Assembly (NCBI GenBank): GCA_016783455.1
Contig: JADHWN010000005.1
Coordinates: forward strand, 27,886 to 91,885
Source: Candidatus Bathyarchaeota archaeon
GTDB taxonomy: Archaea; Thermoproteota; Bathyarchaeia; TCS64
Reading direction: 5' to 3'
DNA: 64,000 nt
Under the pieces are notes generated by a model. That model was not told the DNA's origin and made no database searches. It saw nothing but the letters and a program-made list of their open reading frames with translations. How positions within the stretch are numbered: position 1 is the stretch's first letter; each line of letters begins with the position of its first letter. Both the position numbers and the translations under genes were made by a program. This document shows, in pieces, positions 41,832 through 51,744 of this stretch.

Positions 41832-43676
41832 TTACGTCAAGGGTGCCTCCAGGACGAACTTCACGCCTTTCCCCGGCCTACCCTCTTCTCTTATCTTCCA
41901 ACCGTAGGATTCCACGATCCTGCTGATAAGTATTAGACCGTGGATTCCCTTTTCTTCCATGTTGTTATCGAACAGATTCTTCTTCTTGTTACGAGGTATT
42001 CCCACGCCGTCGTCTTCGTATATTATCTTAGAAGTCTTACCCTTCTCGCTGTATAGACGTATATTCTTAACGTTTTCACCGTGCCGCATGGAGTTATCGA
42101 TGAAGTTGTAGAATATCCGGCTCAACAATGAGTCAGCTGAGACCACCAGCCCTTTACACTGATTCTCTACGAGTACTTCCGTGAGATCGAACATCGAGCA
42201 AGCCGAATTGAAGCTCGCTGCGACGTCTATAGGCTTCCTGTCTTCGCTGCCAAGCCTCTCATAGTCAGCTGTGAAGTCCATGATCATGGCGATCTGGTCG
42301 ACGGCGTTGTCGATCTCCCTAATGCTCTCCTTAGCTGTCTCCTCTTCGTGTGGTCTCATCTTCAACAGGCTTACGTAGCCTCCGATGATAGCCATCTTGT
42401 TCCTCATGTCGTGGCGTGCGAGCTTGCCTACAACTTTGAGCTTCTCGTCCGCGTTCCTGCGATTTGTAATGTCCCGGGCTATGGCGATGACCTCTCTCTT
42501 CCCCTTGATTTTTATTAGGGCGAAATGTGACTCCCCCCATCCATGTGAGCCGTCCTTGCGGAGGAATGGGAACTCGATTGAAGCCGGGTGTTCTCCTCTC
42601 ACCAATGAGGCGAATATATCGATGTACTTTGGTAGGTCCCTGATCCTGGCAGCCCCGATCTTGGTGAAGTGTTTTCCTATCATCTCCTCCTCGTTGAACC
42701 CGGTAAGTCTGTAGTATGCTGAGTTCGCCGAGGTGACAAAGCCCATCAAATTAAATGTGATTATTCCATCAGGTGCAAGTTCAACGAGGCTCTTGTACTT
42801 CTCCTCGGAGTCCCTAAGCGTCCTGTCCTCTTTTTCACGCTCGGTTACGTCCAGGAAGGTCGCTTGAACCGCTGGCTCCCCTTTGTACACTACGATGTTG
42901 GATGACATCTCTAGGAGGATCACGGTTCTGTCCTTTCTGATTATCTTGCACTTGAACCTAACCGACGGACGCTTCCCCTTGAAACGCTCTTCGAAGCTTG
43001 AGTACATCTTCTCTCGGTCATCTTCATGGACGAGACCGAGGACCTGCTGCTGATCAAAACCCAACACCTCCTCCACGGTGTATCCCAGCATATCCGCCAA
43101 CGTCTGGTTCACGAAGACAAGATGGGGCTCGGCGAATCTGGCTATGAGGACCCCGTTCAGCGAGTTCTCCACTATGCTCTTGTACCTCGCCTCCGACTCC
43201 CTCAGAGCCAACCCGGCCCTATGGTTACTGACCATCATCAAGATCCTTTTCGAAAGGGTTCTGATGCCTGCGGAGTCGAGACTCTTGTTCATGAAGTCGT
43301 CGACGCCCGCCTCATACGCCCTCTCTGCTAGCTCTGCGGACCCGTGACCCGTGTAGATGATGAGGGGCGTGTTTCTTTCGCGCCTGACTAGCTGCGCGAA
43401 CTCGATGCCCTTCATCCCGGGCATCATGTAGTCCGAGATGATGAAGTCGAAGTGCCTGTCCTTCAGAAGCCCCAGTGCCTCCTCTGCGGAGCTGGAGGAG
43501 TGAACGTTGTATGACTTGTCAAAGGTCTCCAATAGCTCCTTCAACAGGTATAGGAACTGGGTGTCGTCGTCCACGTGGAGAATATTTATGGGATCCCCAT
43601 TAATCAGGGCGTCCACTGGGAATGCATGCTCTCTGTCGACTAGTGTAGGGGAGTCTGAAGCTCTTATCTCCGTCAT
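41832..43676 (-). CDS. Hybrid sensor histidine kinase with N-terminal REC and two PAS domains
   Basis: 614 residues from ATG 43676, with GGAGA seven bases upstream; the frame runs 12 codons further up without a ribosome site. Order: receiver domain (about 30-145; HVDDD, FIISDYMMPG, lysine in FMNKSL), PAS 1 (about 160-275; ADMLGYTVEEVLG), PAS 2 (about 290-405; SANSAYYRLTGFNEEE), a histidine box (KLARHDMRNKMAIIGGY), and an ATPase domain (FIDNSMRHG, DDGVGIP, then GKGVKFVLEA). No membrane helix, so it senses a soluble signal through the PAS domains. The receiver gene downstream is its likely partner. Confidence 0.92.
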   Translation of the reverse strand: MTEIRASDSPTLVDREHAFPVDALINGDPINILHVDDDTQFLYLLKELLETFDKSYNVHSSSSAEEALGLLKDRHFDFIISDYMMPGMKGIEFAQLVRRERNTPLIIYTGHGSAELAERAYEAGVDDFMNKSLDSAGIRTLSKRILMMVSNHRAGLALRESEARYKSIVENSLNGVLIARFAEPHLVFVNQTLADMLGYTVEEVLGFDQQQVLGLVHEDDREKMYSSFEERFKGKRPSVRFKCKIIRKDRTVILLEMSSNIVVYKGEPAVQATFLDVTEREKEDRTLRDSEEKYKSLVELAPDGIITFNLMGFVTSANSAYYRLTGFNEEEMIGKHFTKIGAARIRDLPKYIDIFASLVRGEHPASIEFPFLRKDGSHGWGESHFALIKIKGKREVIAIARDITNRRNADEKLKVVGKLARHDMRNKMAIIGGYVSLLKMRPHEEETAKESIREIDNAVDQIAMIMDFTADYERLGSEDRKPIDVAASFNSACSMFDLTEVLVENQCKGLVVSADSLLSRIFYNFIDNSMRHGENVKNIRLYSEKGKTSKIIYEDDGVGIPRNKKKNLFDNNMEEKGIHGLILISRIVESYGWKIREEGRPGKGVKFVLEAPLT

Positions 43677-43721
43677 CAGGTGTTCTCCGATATGACAGTG
43701 TCTGGGTGCCAAGAATATTCT

Positions 43722-43767
43722 GTTCGTATTTATTAGAGAATTACGAACCTGTGAACCGTATTTATAA
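43722..43767 (-). promoter_or_regulatory. Kinase-gene promoter with inverted-repeat operator
   Basis: A perfect 7-bp inverted repeat, GTTCGTA (43722-43728) and TACGAAC (43742-43748), separated by 13 bases, sits just below a TATA-like TTATAAAT (43760-43767, read on the minus strand). The predicted start near 43738 falls inside the repeat, as expected for a repressor site. A related AACCGTA lies at 43754-43760. Confidence 0.45.
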
Positions 43768-43840
43768 TAGCTAATATCCCTTTTTTTTCAATTATTTTTA
43801 ACATAAGAAATCCGCGTAAAATCCAGAAGTTGGAGTTGTT

Positions 43841-45403
43841 CTAGGGCCAGATGAGGAAGCTCATCAGCGGTATGATGGTTGCGGCGGTGATGATGAGCCC
43901 TATGAGGGCGGTCTTCCTGAGGGCCTTGTACTCCTCGCCGTAGGCCCCTATGAGGGCGACGTTCTTCATGAGCTTCCTGATGTCCGTGATGCCTATGTTG
44001 GCGACGATGTGGCCCACCATGAAGACCGTGGCCTTGGCGAAGCCGAGGGTCTTGGCGGCGATGAAGTGGAAGGGCATGAAGAAGGTGGTGGATGTGAGCT
44101 CCGTGCCCAGTAGGGTGGTGGCGAACATGGACATGAACGGGATTATCACCATGTAGGGGAGGAGACCGGCCCACGTTGCGGCCTTCGCAAGCACCGTGAG
44201 GAGGTTCAGCTTCTCGTTCTCCGGGAGGAGTACTAGGCTCCCATTCACGATGGTCTTGCCGCTCCAGTGGTATGTGAAGACCATCCCCGCGAAGGTCCAG
44301 TTGGCCACCTGTTGGAGGATCCACCGGTCCTTCATGAGCTTGCCCACGTAGCCGAGGCTCTCCCGCGAGGGCTTGAGCCAGGCGAACATTATCAGCACCG
44401 TGACTGCGGGCCAGATGAAGGGCTGCGCGATCTTGAATGGGACCGCCTGGTCGGCTATCACGGGGATCATGATGGTCCCTAGGGCCCTCTCGATGGGCTT
44501 CCCGAAGGAGCCCCACAGCCCCGCCAGAAGGGAGACGATGATGAGGGGGGCTAAGGCCTTGTTGAATCTACTCCTCTGCACTACCGTCATAGGCGGGTGC
44601 TTGTCTCCCACGCTCTCCGACTTGCCGAAGATGCCCAATCTCTGGGCGACGTAGAGGGCTCCCATCCCGATGGCGCCGGCGATGATCCCCACGGCCGAGA
44701 CATCGACGGTTAGGTTAAGGACGTTTACGACTCCCGCGAGGAAGATCCCGTAGACCAGAACCATCACAGCGTCCCTCTTCGTGACCTTCTTGCCGTCTTC
44801 GCGTAGGACCCAGAGCATCGCCAATGCGAAGCTGGGGATGGTGACCCAGAAGAACCTGTTGAACATGGGCATCAGGTCGTTGATCGTGAACCCGAACATC
44901 TCGCCGAAGAGGAGGGTGGGCACCACGACGGGGGTGGCGTAGTAGGCGTACTGGGTGAGGGGGTCGGCGGAGCCCTCGATTAGGATGCTCACAGCCCACG
45001 GGGAGATGCCCATGTCGTTGAGCATAACGGCCAGCCACGTGAACCCGGCTCCGGATGAGAGCATCATCACCCCGAGTCCGAAGCAGAGAAAGAAGACCTT
45101 GTAGACGAGTCCGCCCCGCATCCGCTTGATGGACTCCTGGATGTCCTCGAAGCAGCCGTGGAACATCATGTGGTAGGTCATGAACCACGCGGCGAAGCCG
45201 GCGAGGGTGTAGCTCAGGGGCACGAGGATGCCGTAGATCCAGGAGTAGATGAGCAGCGTTATCGGCGTCTTGGAGTAGAGGATGGCGATGACCCATGTGC
45301 AGGCGGTCCCAAGTAGGCCGGCCTTGTGTGTCTTCATCCTGAAGCCGAGGATGGCTGTCAGCGTCACGACGAAGGGTATGAACGCCAGCACTACGCCTAT
45401 CAT
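43841..45403 (-). CDS. LctP (lactate permease)-like membrane transporter
   Basis: 520 residues with about 12-14 hydrophobic helices. The layout matches the LctP family: a first helix IPFVVTLTAILGFRMKTHKAG, then GFAAWFMTYHMMFHGCFEDI and an SGAGFTWLAVML stretch corresponding to the GAGFGAP region of lactate permease. The GAGF core is present, but the following residues differ, so the substrate may be another 2-hydroxy acid. It lies between the two-component system and the UbiD gene, all on the minus strand. Confidence 0.65.
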   Translation of the reverse strand: MIGVVLAFIPFVVTLTAILGFRMKTHKAGLLGTACTWVIAILYSKTPITLLIYSWIYGILVPLSYTLAGFAAWFMTYHMMFHGCFEDIQESIKRMRGGLVYKVFFLCFGLGVMMLSSGAGFTWLAVMLNDMGISPWAVSILIEGSADPLTQYAYYATPVVVPTLLFGEMFGFTINDLMPMFNRFFWVTIPSFALAMLWVLREDGKKVTKRDAVMVLVYGIFLAGVVNVLNLTVDVSAVGIIAGAIGMGALYVAQRLGIFGKSESVGDKHPPMTVVQRSRFNKALAPLIIVSLLAGLWGSFGKPIERALGTIMIPVIADQAVPFKIAQPFIWPAVTVLIMFAWLKPSRESLGYVGKLMKDRWILQQVANWTFAGMVFTYHWSGKTIVNGSLVLLPENEKLNLLTVLAKAATWAGLLPYMVIIPFMSMFATTLLGTELTSTTFFMPFHFIAAKTLGFAKATVFMVGHIVANIGITDIRKLMKNVALIGAYGEEYKALRKTALIGLIITAATIIPLMSFLIWP

Positions 45404-45528
45404 GCCTCATACCCTTCAGTAGGGAATTAAATAATTATCGCAGACACATCCACAGAACCAGTTTAGGCTACGCGCGTCTCAACAGGGCGCGAGTTGCAGT
45501 TCAATGCTCCGATAGATGAGTCACGGGA

Positions 45529-47190
45529 TTACCGAGAGGGGAGGGTTGCCCTTCTCGCCGTCCATCCGTCCCCCTTCCTGGCATCGACCACCATCCTGCC
45601 CCCCTTCACGATGGAATCCTCAGCAGGCTGGTACCGTGTCGCCATGGCCCAGACTATCTGCCTGGCGTCGCTGATATCGATGTCGTCGTCCACGCACACG
45701 ATTAGCCTGCACCGCTCCAGGGATCTGACACTCAGAAGTTCAGAGAGGTCCTTCATGTCGGGGGAGACACAGACAGCTGAGAAATGTGGGTTTCCCTCGC
45801 ACGGGAACGAGACGCCCTTTATTTTCCCCGCGATCCGTGAGTCTCTCTCTGGATAAGCCTCTGTTGCCGTGGCCTCCCGTTCCGGCCCCGTGGCGTCCAA
45901 TATCATCTTAGAGGAGATGCCGGCCTGAGAGGACGATGGGTCGAGCCATTGGCAGAACACGTCTGAGAGGACCTCCAAGCCCGCTCCATCCCTGAAGTCG
46001 CACCTTGAGGCTATAGCTCCCAGGACGCTCTCCATGTCGGAGACGTCTGTCTCCGCGGGCAGGACGGTGACTATCTTGACGTAGTGGTCCAACCCCAGCA
46101 GGAGGAGGCCCAGCTGCTTCGCGAGGCCCGGGGACCGCTCCATGCCCTCCCTGAGGGAGATGAAGCAGGCGAAGTGTGTGGCCCAGACGGGCCAGATGAT
46201 GTCCTTCAATGCGGGGGCGTGGGTGAACTCCGCCATCGCCCTGGAGATCCTGGCCTGCTTGGGGAGGCCGCTTATGAGGAGGTGCTCGGCGGAGTTGCTC
46301 GGGGCCACGGCGAGGAAGACTGCGTCCTCCCGGCGGGTGATAGCGGAGACCTTGAACAGGTTCCTCGTGGACCTGCCGCTGATGTAGCCCGTGTACTCCG
46401 TGAAGGGCCCCTCGTCCTCCTCCTCGAGCCGGATCTCACCCTCCAGGACTATCTCGGCATGCGCGGGGACGGGGACGTCGACGGTCTCGCAGTTGACCAC
46501 CTCGATGGCTTCGCCGAGGAGGGCTCCAGCCCTGTGGTACTCGTCGGTGATCTTCGCCGCGGCCGCCAGGTAGAGAGAGGGATGGGCTCCGATGATGACG
46601 GCCACCTCCATGGGTTCTCCCAGGGCCTTGGAGCTCTCCAGGTATCTCCACATATGCCCCCGGGAGTGGAAGCTCACTCCGAAGCTGTCCCTTCCCTTCA
46701 GTTGCATCCTGACGTATGAGAGGTTCACCTCCTCGGGGTCGTCGGGGTTCCGGGCCGCCATCAGCCCCGCTGTGACGTACCTCCCCCCGTCCTCCCTGTA
46801 GAACAGCGGGATCGGGAGGGATGCCAGGTCGACGTCCCCGTTCCTGAGGATGACGTCCTTCACGGGGCCCGTTCCGACCCGTATGGGAGGAACCTCCTGG
46901 TCGAAGAGCCCGTTCCACGCGTCGTAGAAGTCCAGCCTGCTCCCGTCCACGTAGGGAGCGTCCTTCAGTCCCAGGGCGATCCTGTCGACGTGTCCGAACA
47001 GGTTCACGAGGAGGGGCATGGAGTAGTCCTTCACGTTCTCGAAGAGGAGGGCGGGGTTCTTCCTCTCCCTCTCCATCTCGGCAACCCGCGCTGTGACCTC
47101 GTATCGCCAGTCGACCTGCTCCTTGACCGACACGAGTTGGTCGGGGACGGTCTCACGGAGCTTCTCCAGGTACGTCCTCAGGCTGTGCAT
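45529..47190 (-). CDS. UbiD-family prenylated-FMN-dependent decarboxylase
   Basis: 553 residues from ATG 47190 (MHSLRTYLEKLRE). The family marks are LPIPLFYREDGGRYVTAG (substrate/cofactor region) and GPFTEYTGYISGRSTRNLFKV, which carries the catalytic Arg-Glu pair. UbiD enzymes reversibly decarboxylate aromatic or unsaturated acids with prenylated FMN made by UbiX; UbiX is not in this window. It lies upstream of the LctP-like permease, which might import its acid substrate. The UbiA gene farther on suggests a quinone-type option as well. Confidence 0.88.
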   Translation of the reverse strand: MHSLRTYLEKLRETVPDQLVSVKEQVDWRYEVTARVAEMERERKNPALLFENVKDYSMPLLVNLFGHVDRIALGLKDAPYVDGSRLDFYDAWNGLFDQEVPPIRVGTGPVKDVILRNGDVDLASLPIPLFYREDGGRYVTAGLMAARNPDDPEEVNLSYVRMQLKGRDSFGVSFHSRGHMWRYLESSKALGEPMEVAVIIGAHPSLYLAAAAKITDEYHRAGALLGEAIEVVNCETVDVPVPAHAEIVLEGEIRLEEEDEGPFTEYTGYISGRSTRNLFKVSAITRREDAVFLAVAPSNSAEHLLISGLPKQARISRAMAEFTHAPALKDIIWPVWATHFACFISLREGMERSPGLAKQLGLLLLGLDHYVKIVTVLPAETDVSDMESVLGAIASRCDFRDGAGLEVLSDVFCQWLDPSSSQAGISSKMILDATGPEREATATEAYPERDSRIAGKIKGVSFPCEGNPHFSAVCVSPDMKDLSELLSVRSLERCRLIVCVDDDIDISDARQIVWAMATRYQPAEDSIVKGGRMVVDARKGDGWTARRATLPSR

Positions 47191-47271
47191 GGTTTCACAG
47201 AAGCCCGTGCGAATAAAGAACTTGCGAGCCACAGTCACCCTTATCTGGGCTCACACAGCAATGTTCTGATA

Positions 47272-48060
47272 ATGAATCCCTGGTTGATCTTGGGCCCTGC
47301 AGGGATGGTCGCCGTAGGCCTAGGGGCGATAATATACTGGAGGAGGCGGACGGGGGCTCCCCTGAGGCTCTTCTTCCAGGGGGGTCTCTGGTGGGGGGTT
47401 GCCATGGCCCCAAAGTTCCTCATGGACATTTACCTTACTCCCGGGCTCTCGTACTGGGTGTTCAACAGTCTGGGTCTGGTTGCTACTCTGCTAGTTTTAG
47501 GGGTGTACGTGGGCCTCAGGACGGGGCTCCTCGAGAGCGCGGCCGTCCTCCTCGCCTTCAACAGGGAGGGGCTCAACGACCTGAACGTGGACGAGGCCAT
47601 CGCCTTCGGCATCGGCTTCGGGGCCCTCGAAGCCATATTCCTCGGAGTCCCCTCACTGATCCAGATAGCTGCCTTCAACCTCTACCCGAGCTTGGTCGAG
47701 TCGCTCACACTGGACCAGCTGATGCAGCTCCTGGTCCAGCTCAACGCGCCGACATGGGTGGTGGGAGCCCCTATAATCGAGAGGGGATTCACCCTGCTGG
47801 CCCACGTCTACGCAACTCTGCTAATCTACTCCGGCGTGAAAGATGAGGACTCCAGATCCGTGCTGATGGCTGTAGCCTACAAGAGTGCCCTGGATGCCAT
47901 GGTGCCTCTTATGCAGTGGCTCCTCAGCAGCGGGGGCTTCGGAATGGTGTACGTCATTGAGGTCTGGGTGGTCATCATGGGTTTGGTGGGGCTCTGGGGG
48001 AGTCGGAGGCTGATAAAAGAGATGTCGAATCGGGGTGCCTCGGGGCCTCCCGCTGAGTAG
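47272..48060 (+). CDS. YhfC-family membrane protein (putative intramembrane metalloprotease)
   Basis: 262 residues from ATG 47272, divergent from the UbiD gene. About seven hydrophobic helices. GFGALEAIFLGVPSLIQ and the later GAPIIERGFTLLAHV pair a glutamate with a histidine-containing helix, as in the YhfC/CAAX-protease-like (DUF2324) family. Whether it cleaves protein substrates is not shown. The ATG at 47261 leads straight to a stop, so 47272 is the start. Confidence 0.65.
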   Translation: MNPWLILGPAGMVAVGLGAIIYWRRRTGAPLRLFFQGGLWWGVAMAPKFLMDIYLTPGLSYWVFNSLGLVATLLVLGVYVGLRTGLLESAAVLLAFNREGLNDLNVDEAIAFGIGFGALEAIFLGVPSLIQIAAFNLYPSLVESLTLDQLMQLLVQLNAPTWVVGAPIIERGFTLLAHVYATLLIYSGVKDEDSRSVLMAVAYKSALDAMVPLMQWLLSSGGFGMVYVIEVWVVIMGLVGLWGSRRLIKEMSNRGASGPPAE

Positions 48061-48180
48061 GGCCTTCACGTGTGGTTCAGCTCGGGGTGTCATTCGTCTT
48101 AGAGCTTCTGCGCGCGCACTGATTTCTCCACGCATAAAAGATATGAACTGTGACAGACGCCTACCGTACAGGTTCTAAGC

Positions 48181-49233
48181 ATGAGCGAACGTTTCATCGG
48201 CAGCAGCCCCCTGGAAGGCTTGCCCCTTCTGAGAGACCATCGCAGGAGGAGGGTCTCGAGCCACGACTCCTCAGGCGCCAACATGGACTTCTTCAACGTC
48301 CCCCCCGGGGAGAGGTTCACGATGGCGGAGATCGAGGGAGCAGGCTGCGTCAAGCATATCTGGGTCACCCTGGGCTGCTCCGACCGCTGGCACCTGAGGA
48401 AGATACTTCTCAGGATGTACTGGGACGGGGAGGAGGACCCCAGCGTGGAGGCACCCATCGGGGACTTCTTCGGCCTCGGCCACGGGATCACCCGGAACTT
48501 CACCTCCGTGCCCCTGGAGATGTCCCCCGAGAGCGGCAGGTCCCTCAACAGCTGGTGGCCCATGCCCTTCAGCGACGGGGCCCGCATCGAGGTGGAGAAC
48601 CAGTGCGACGTGGAGATAGAGAGGCTGTACTACTACGTCGACTACGAGGAGCACGCCGAGCCCCAGCCCGGACTGGGGAGGTTCCACGCCTGGTGGAACA
48701 GGCAGAACCCCACCCCTGGGATCGACTACAGCGAGCCCTTCGACGTGGGCGAGATCAAGAAGCAGAGGAACGTAACCGGGGAGGGCAACTACCTGATCCT
48801 GGAGGCGGAGGGGAAGGGCCACTACGTGGGCTGTCACCTCGACCACCACAACCTCCTGGAGACCGACGAGTTCAACTGGTACGGCGAGGGGGACGACATG
48901 ATCTTCATCGACGGCGAGGAGCTCCCCAGCATCGTCGGCACTGGCACCGAGGACTACTACAACCTCGCGTGGTGCCCCACCCAGCCCTACGACGGCCCAT
49001 ACCACGGCCTCCCCCTCCCCGGGGGGCCCAACTGGAGCGGCAAGATCAGCTGGTACAGGTACCACATCCTCGACCCCGTCTACTTCGAGAGGTCCATCAA
49101 GGTGGGCATCGAGATAGGCCACAACAACTTCCGCAGCGACGACATCAGCCACGTCGCGTACTGGTACCAGACGGAGCCCCACGTCAAGTTCAAGCCCATC
49201 CTCCCCGTGGAGGAGAGGATCCCCCGGGATTGA
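48181..49233 (+). CDS. GH172 (formerly DUF2961) family glycoside hydrolase
   Basis: 350 residues, cytoplasmic (no signal peptide). It shows the conserved features of DUF2961, now glycoside hydrolase family 172: SSHDSSGANMDFF, then FNWYGEGDDMIFIDGEELP with GTGTEDYYN, where the two acidic residues of the catalytic site are expected. Characterised members act on difructose dianhydride and alpha-fructo/arabinofuranosides. It is followed 48 bp later by a GH116 gene, so both may process the same glycan. Confidence 0.85.
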   Translation: MSERFIGSSPLEGLPLLRDHRRRRVSSHDSSGANMDFFNVPPGERFTMAEIEGAGCVKHIWVTLGCSDRWHLRKILLRMYWDGEEDPSVEAPIGDFFGLGHGITRNFTSVPLEMSPESGRSLNSWWPMPFSDGARIEVENQCDVEIERLYYYVDYEEHAEPQPGLGRFHAWWNRQNPTPGIDYSEPFDVGEIKKQRNVTGEGNYLILEAEGKGHYVGCHLDHHNLLETDEFNWYGEGDDMIFIDGEELPSIVGTGTEDYYNLAWCPTQPYDGPYHGLPLPGGPNWSGKISWYRYHILDPVYFERSIKVGIEIGHNNFRSDDISHVAYWYQTEPHVKFKPILPVEERIPRD

Positions 49234-49281
49234 CGTAGCAAGTATTTTCTTCTCTATACCCCTCTCTCTACACGTGAAATT

Positions 49282-51741
49282 ATGACCGATCTACCTTACC
49301 CGAGAGACCAGCTTCACCGCATGGGCCCCCAGAGGTCATACGGCAGGGAGGCGACCCAGGCGGCTTTCCTCCTCGGCGGGATAGGCACCGGGAACGTCTC
49401 CATCGGCTCCCGAGGCGACCTAAGGGACTGGGAGATCTTCAACCGGTCAGCCAAGGGCCAGAAGCTCCCCTACTCCTTCTTCTCCATCGCCATGAAGCGC
49501 CCAGACGGCGAGACCGTTGCCCGCGTCCTCGAGAGCAGGCTGGTCCCACCCTTCGCCGACTCCCATGGCATAGATCCCAACCAGGTGGCGGGGCTCCCAA
49601 GGCTCAGGGACTCCAGGCTGCGGGGTGAATACCCCTTCGTACACGTCGATTTCGAGGACGAGAGCCTCCCCCTGGAGATCCAGCTTGAGGCGTACACGCC
49701 TTTCATCCCCCATGAACCGGACGAGTCAGGGCTCCCGGCGGCCATCCTGACGTACAGGGTCGTCAACACGGGGAGCGAGGTGGCTGAGGTCACCGTCGTC
49801 GGCTCCCTCATGAACACCGTGGGGTGGACGGGGATGGCCGACTTCGGCAGGGTCAAAACCGATGGCTTCGGGGGAAACGTCAACGAGTACCTGGAGGAGG
49901 ACGAGCTCAGGGGGCTCCACCTCACCTCGGGTAAGCATCCGGAGGGCAGCCTCCTCCACGGGAGCCTGTCCCTCGCCACCACCAACCCCCGGACCACGGT
50001 GAAGAGGCACTGGCTCAGGAGCGGATGGTGGGACTACATCCGGGAGTTCTGGGACGACCTCGCAGAGGACGGCCTCCTCACCGACCTTGGCTACACGGAG
50101 CCCTCGGAGGAGGGCAAGTACGACGTGGGAAGCCTCGGGGCGGTGGAGACCATCGAGCCCGGTGAATCGGCGGAGTTCAGGTTCATACTCTCTTGGTACA
50201 TCCCAAACAGGGTCAACAACTGGGACCAGCGGAAGGCAGACTGCTCCAGCGGATGCGACTGCGAGCAGGAGACCGTCAGGAACCGGTACGCTGCTAAGTT
50301 CGGCAGCGCCTGGGAGGTCTCCAGGTACCTAGTCGAGAACCTGGAGCGCCTCGAGGAACTCACCCAAGCCTTCCACGGAGCCCTGTTCTCCTCGACCCTC
50401 CCAGCACACGTCCTCGACGCTGTCTCCTCAAACATTACCGTCATCAGGAGCCCCACATGCTTCTGGCTCGAGGACGGGCGCTTCTTCGGCTACGAGGGCT
50501 GCTTCGACGACGCAGGCTGCTGCAGCGGGAGCTGCACCCACGTCTGGAACTACGCCCAGACACTCGCCTTCCTCTTCCCCAGCCTCGAGAGGAGCATGAG
50601 GGAGACCGAGTTCGGTGTGGAGACCAACGAGGAGGGCTGGATGAGCTTCAGGGCCCACCATGCCTTCCCCAGCGACAGGAGCTGGGACGAGATGGAGGCG
50701 GCCTCCGACGGCCAGTGCGGAAGCGTCATGAGGCTCTACAGGGACTGGAGGCTCAGCGGCGACACCAACTGGATGAAGGTCCTGTGGCCGGGGGCGAAGA
50801 GGGCTGTGGACTACGCCTGCGCCACGTGGGACCCTGACGGAGACGGGGTAACGGGAGGCAAGCAGCATAACACCTACGACATCGAGTTCTACGGCCCCAA
50901 CCCCCTCAGCGGAGTGATGTTCCTGGGATCGTTGAAGGCGGCATCCAGGATGGCTGAGGAAGCTGGGGACGCTGAGGCCTCCAAGAGGTACGAGGAGCTG
51001 CTTGGGAAGGGCTCAGTGAACCTCGACGGGGCCCTCTGGAACGGGGAGTTCTACGTCCAGAGGCTCGACGACGTCGACGCCTACAAGTACCAGCACGGCG
51101 TGGGCTGCCTCGCCGACCAGCTCCTGGGGCAGGTGAACGCCCACATAGCGGGTCTCGGATACCTGCTGCCCAGAGACCACGTCAAGGAGGCGATAGGGTC
51201 CGTGTTCAGGTACAACCTCCTCACAGACTTCAGCGAGCACGACAACGCCCAGCGGACGTACGCCCTCAACGATGAGGTCGGCCTCCTGGCCTGCACATGG
51301 CCCGACGGCGGGCGCCCCAAGATCCCCTTCCCGTACTCCCATGAGGTCTGGACGGGGATAGAGTACCAGGTCGCCGCCCACCTCATCATCGAGGGGCACG
51401 TGGATGAGGGCCTCGCGGTGGTGAAGGCTGTGAGGGACAGGCACGACGGGGTCAGGAGGGGCCCCTGGAACGAGGTTGAGTGCGGCCACCACTACGCCCG
51501 GAGTATGGCGAGCTGGGGCGTGCTGTTGGCCCTCAGCGGCTTCAGCTTCGACATGGTGGAGGGTGAGATGGGCTTCAACCCCGTGGTCAACGCCGATGAC
51601 TTCAGGTGTCTCTGGAGCACCGGGACCGCATGGGGCACATATAGCCAGACTAGGAACCCCGAGACCGGGAGCATCACCTGGGACATCGACGTACTCCATG
51701 GCTCCCTGGATGGGGTCAAGGTGAACGTCGAGGGGCCCTAG
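49282..51741 (+). CDS. GH116 family beta-glucosidase/glucosylceramidase-like
   Basis: 819 residues. An N-terminal beta-sandwich half (to about 370) carries GGIGTGNVSIGSRGDLRDWEIFNR, and an (alpha/alpha)6 catalytic half follows. The likely acid-base and nucleophile regions are FGYEGCFDD (about 410) and KQHNTYDIEFYGPN (about 527-540), as in GBA2 and Sulfolobus SSO1353. Substrates in the family are beta-glucosides, glucosyl lipids and beta-xylosides. A cysteine-rich insert (GCFDDAGCCSGSC) is seen in a prokaryotic subgroup. No signal peptide, so it is intracellular. It follows the GH172 gene. Confidence 0.88.
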   Translation: MTDLPYPRDQLHRMGPQRSYGREATQAAFLLGGIGTGNVSIGSRGDLRDWEIFNRSAKGQKLPYSFFSIAMKRPDGETVARVLESRLVPPFADSHGIDPNQVAGLPRLRDSRLRGEYPFVHVDFEDESLPLEIQLEAYTPFIPHEPDESGLPAAILTYRVVNTGSEVAEVTVVGSLMNTVGWTGMADFGRVKTDGFGGNVNEYLEEDELRGLHLTSGKHPEGSLLHGSLSLATTNPRTTVKRHWLRSGWWDYIREFWDDLAEDGLLTDLGYTEPSEEGKYDVGSLGAVETIEPGESAEFRFILSWYIPNRVNNWDQRKADCSSGCDCEQETVRNRYAAKFGSAWEVSRYLVENLERLEELTQAFHGALFSSTLPAHVLDAVSSNITVIRSPTCFWLEDGRFFGYEGCFDDAGCCSGSCTHVWNYAQTLAFLFPSLERSMRETEFGVETNEEGWMSFRAHHAFPSDRSWDEMEAASDGQCGSVMRLYRDWRLSGDTNWMKVLWPGAKRAVDYACATWDPDGDGVTGGKQHNTYDIEFYGPNPLSGVMFLGSLKAASRMAEEAGDAEASKRYEELLGKGSVNLDGALWNGEFYVQRLDDVDAYKYQHGVGCLADQLLGQVNAHIAGLGYLLPRDHVKEAIGSVFRYNLLTDFSEHDNAQRTYALNDEVGLLACTWPDGGRPKIPFPYSHEVWTGIEYQVAAHLIIEGHVDEGLAVVKAVRDRHDGVRRGPWNEVECGHHYARSMASWGVLLALSGFSFDMVEGEMGFNPVVNADDFRCLWSTGTAWGTYSQTRNPETGSITWDIDVLHGSLDGVKVNVEGP

Positions 51742-51744
51742 CCC

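Noticed and set aside
43780..43800. T-run as terminator of the LctP-like gene
   Set aside because: That gene is read from the minus strand, where the run is A-rich; it is more likely upstream DNA of the kinase gene.
46990..48060. Longer frame extending the YhfC-like gene upstream over the UbiD gene
   Set aside because: The extra residues lie antisense to UbiD and have no family match; ATG 47272 is the sensible start.
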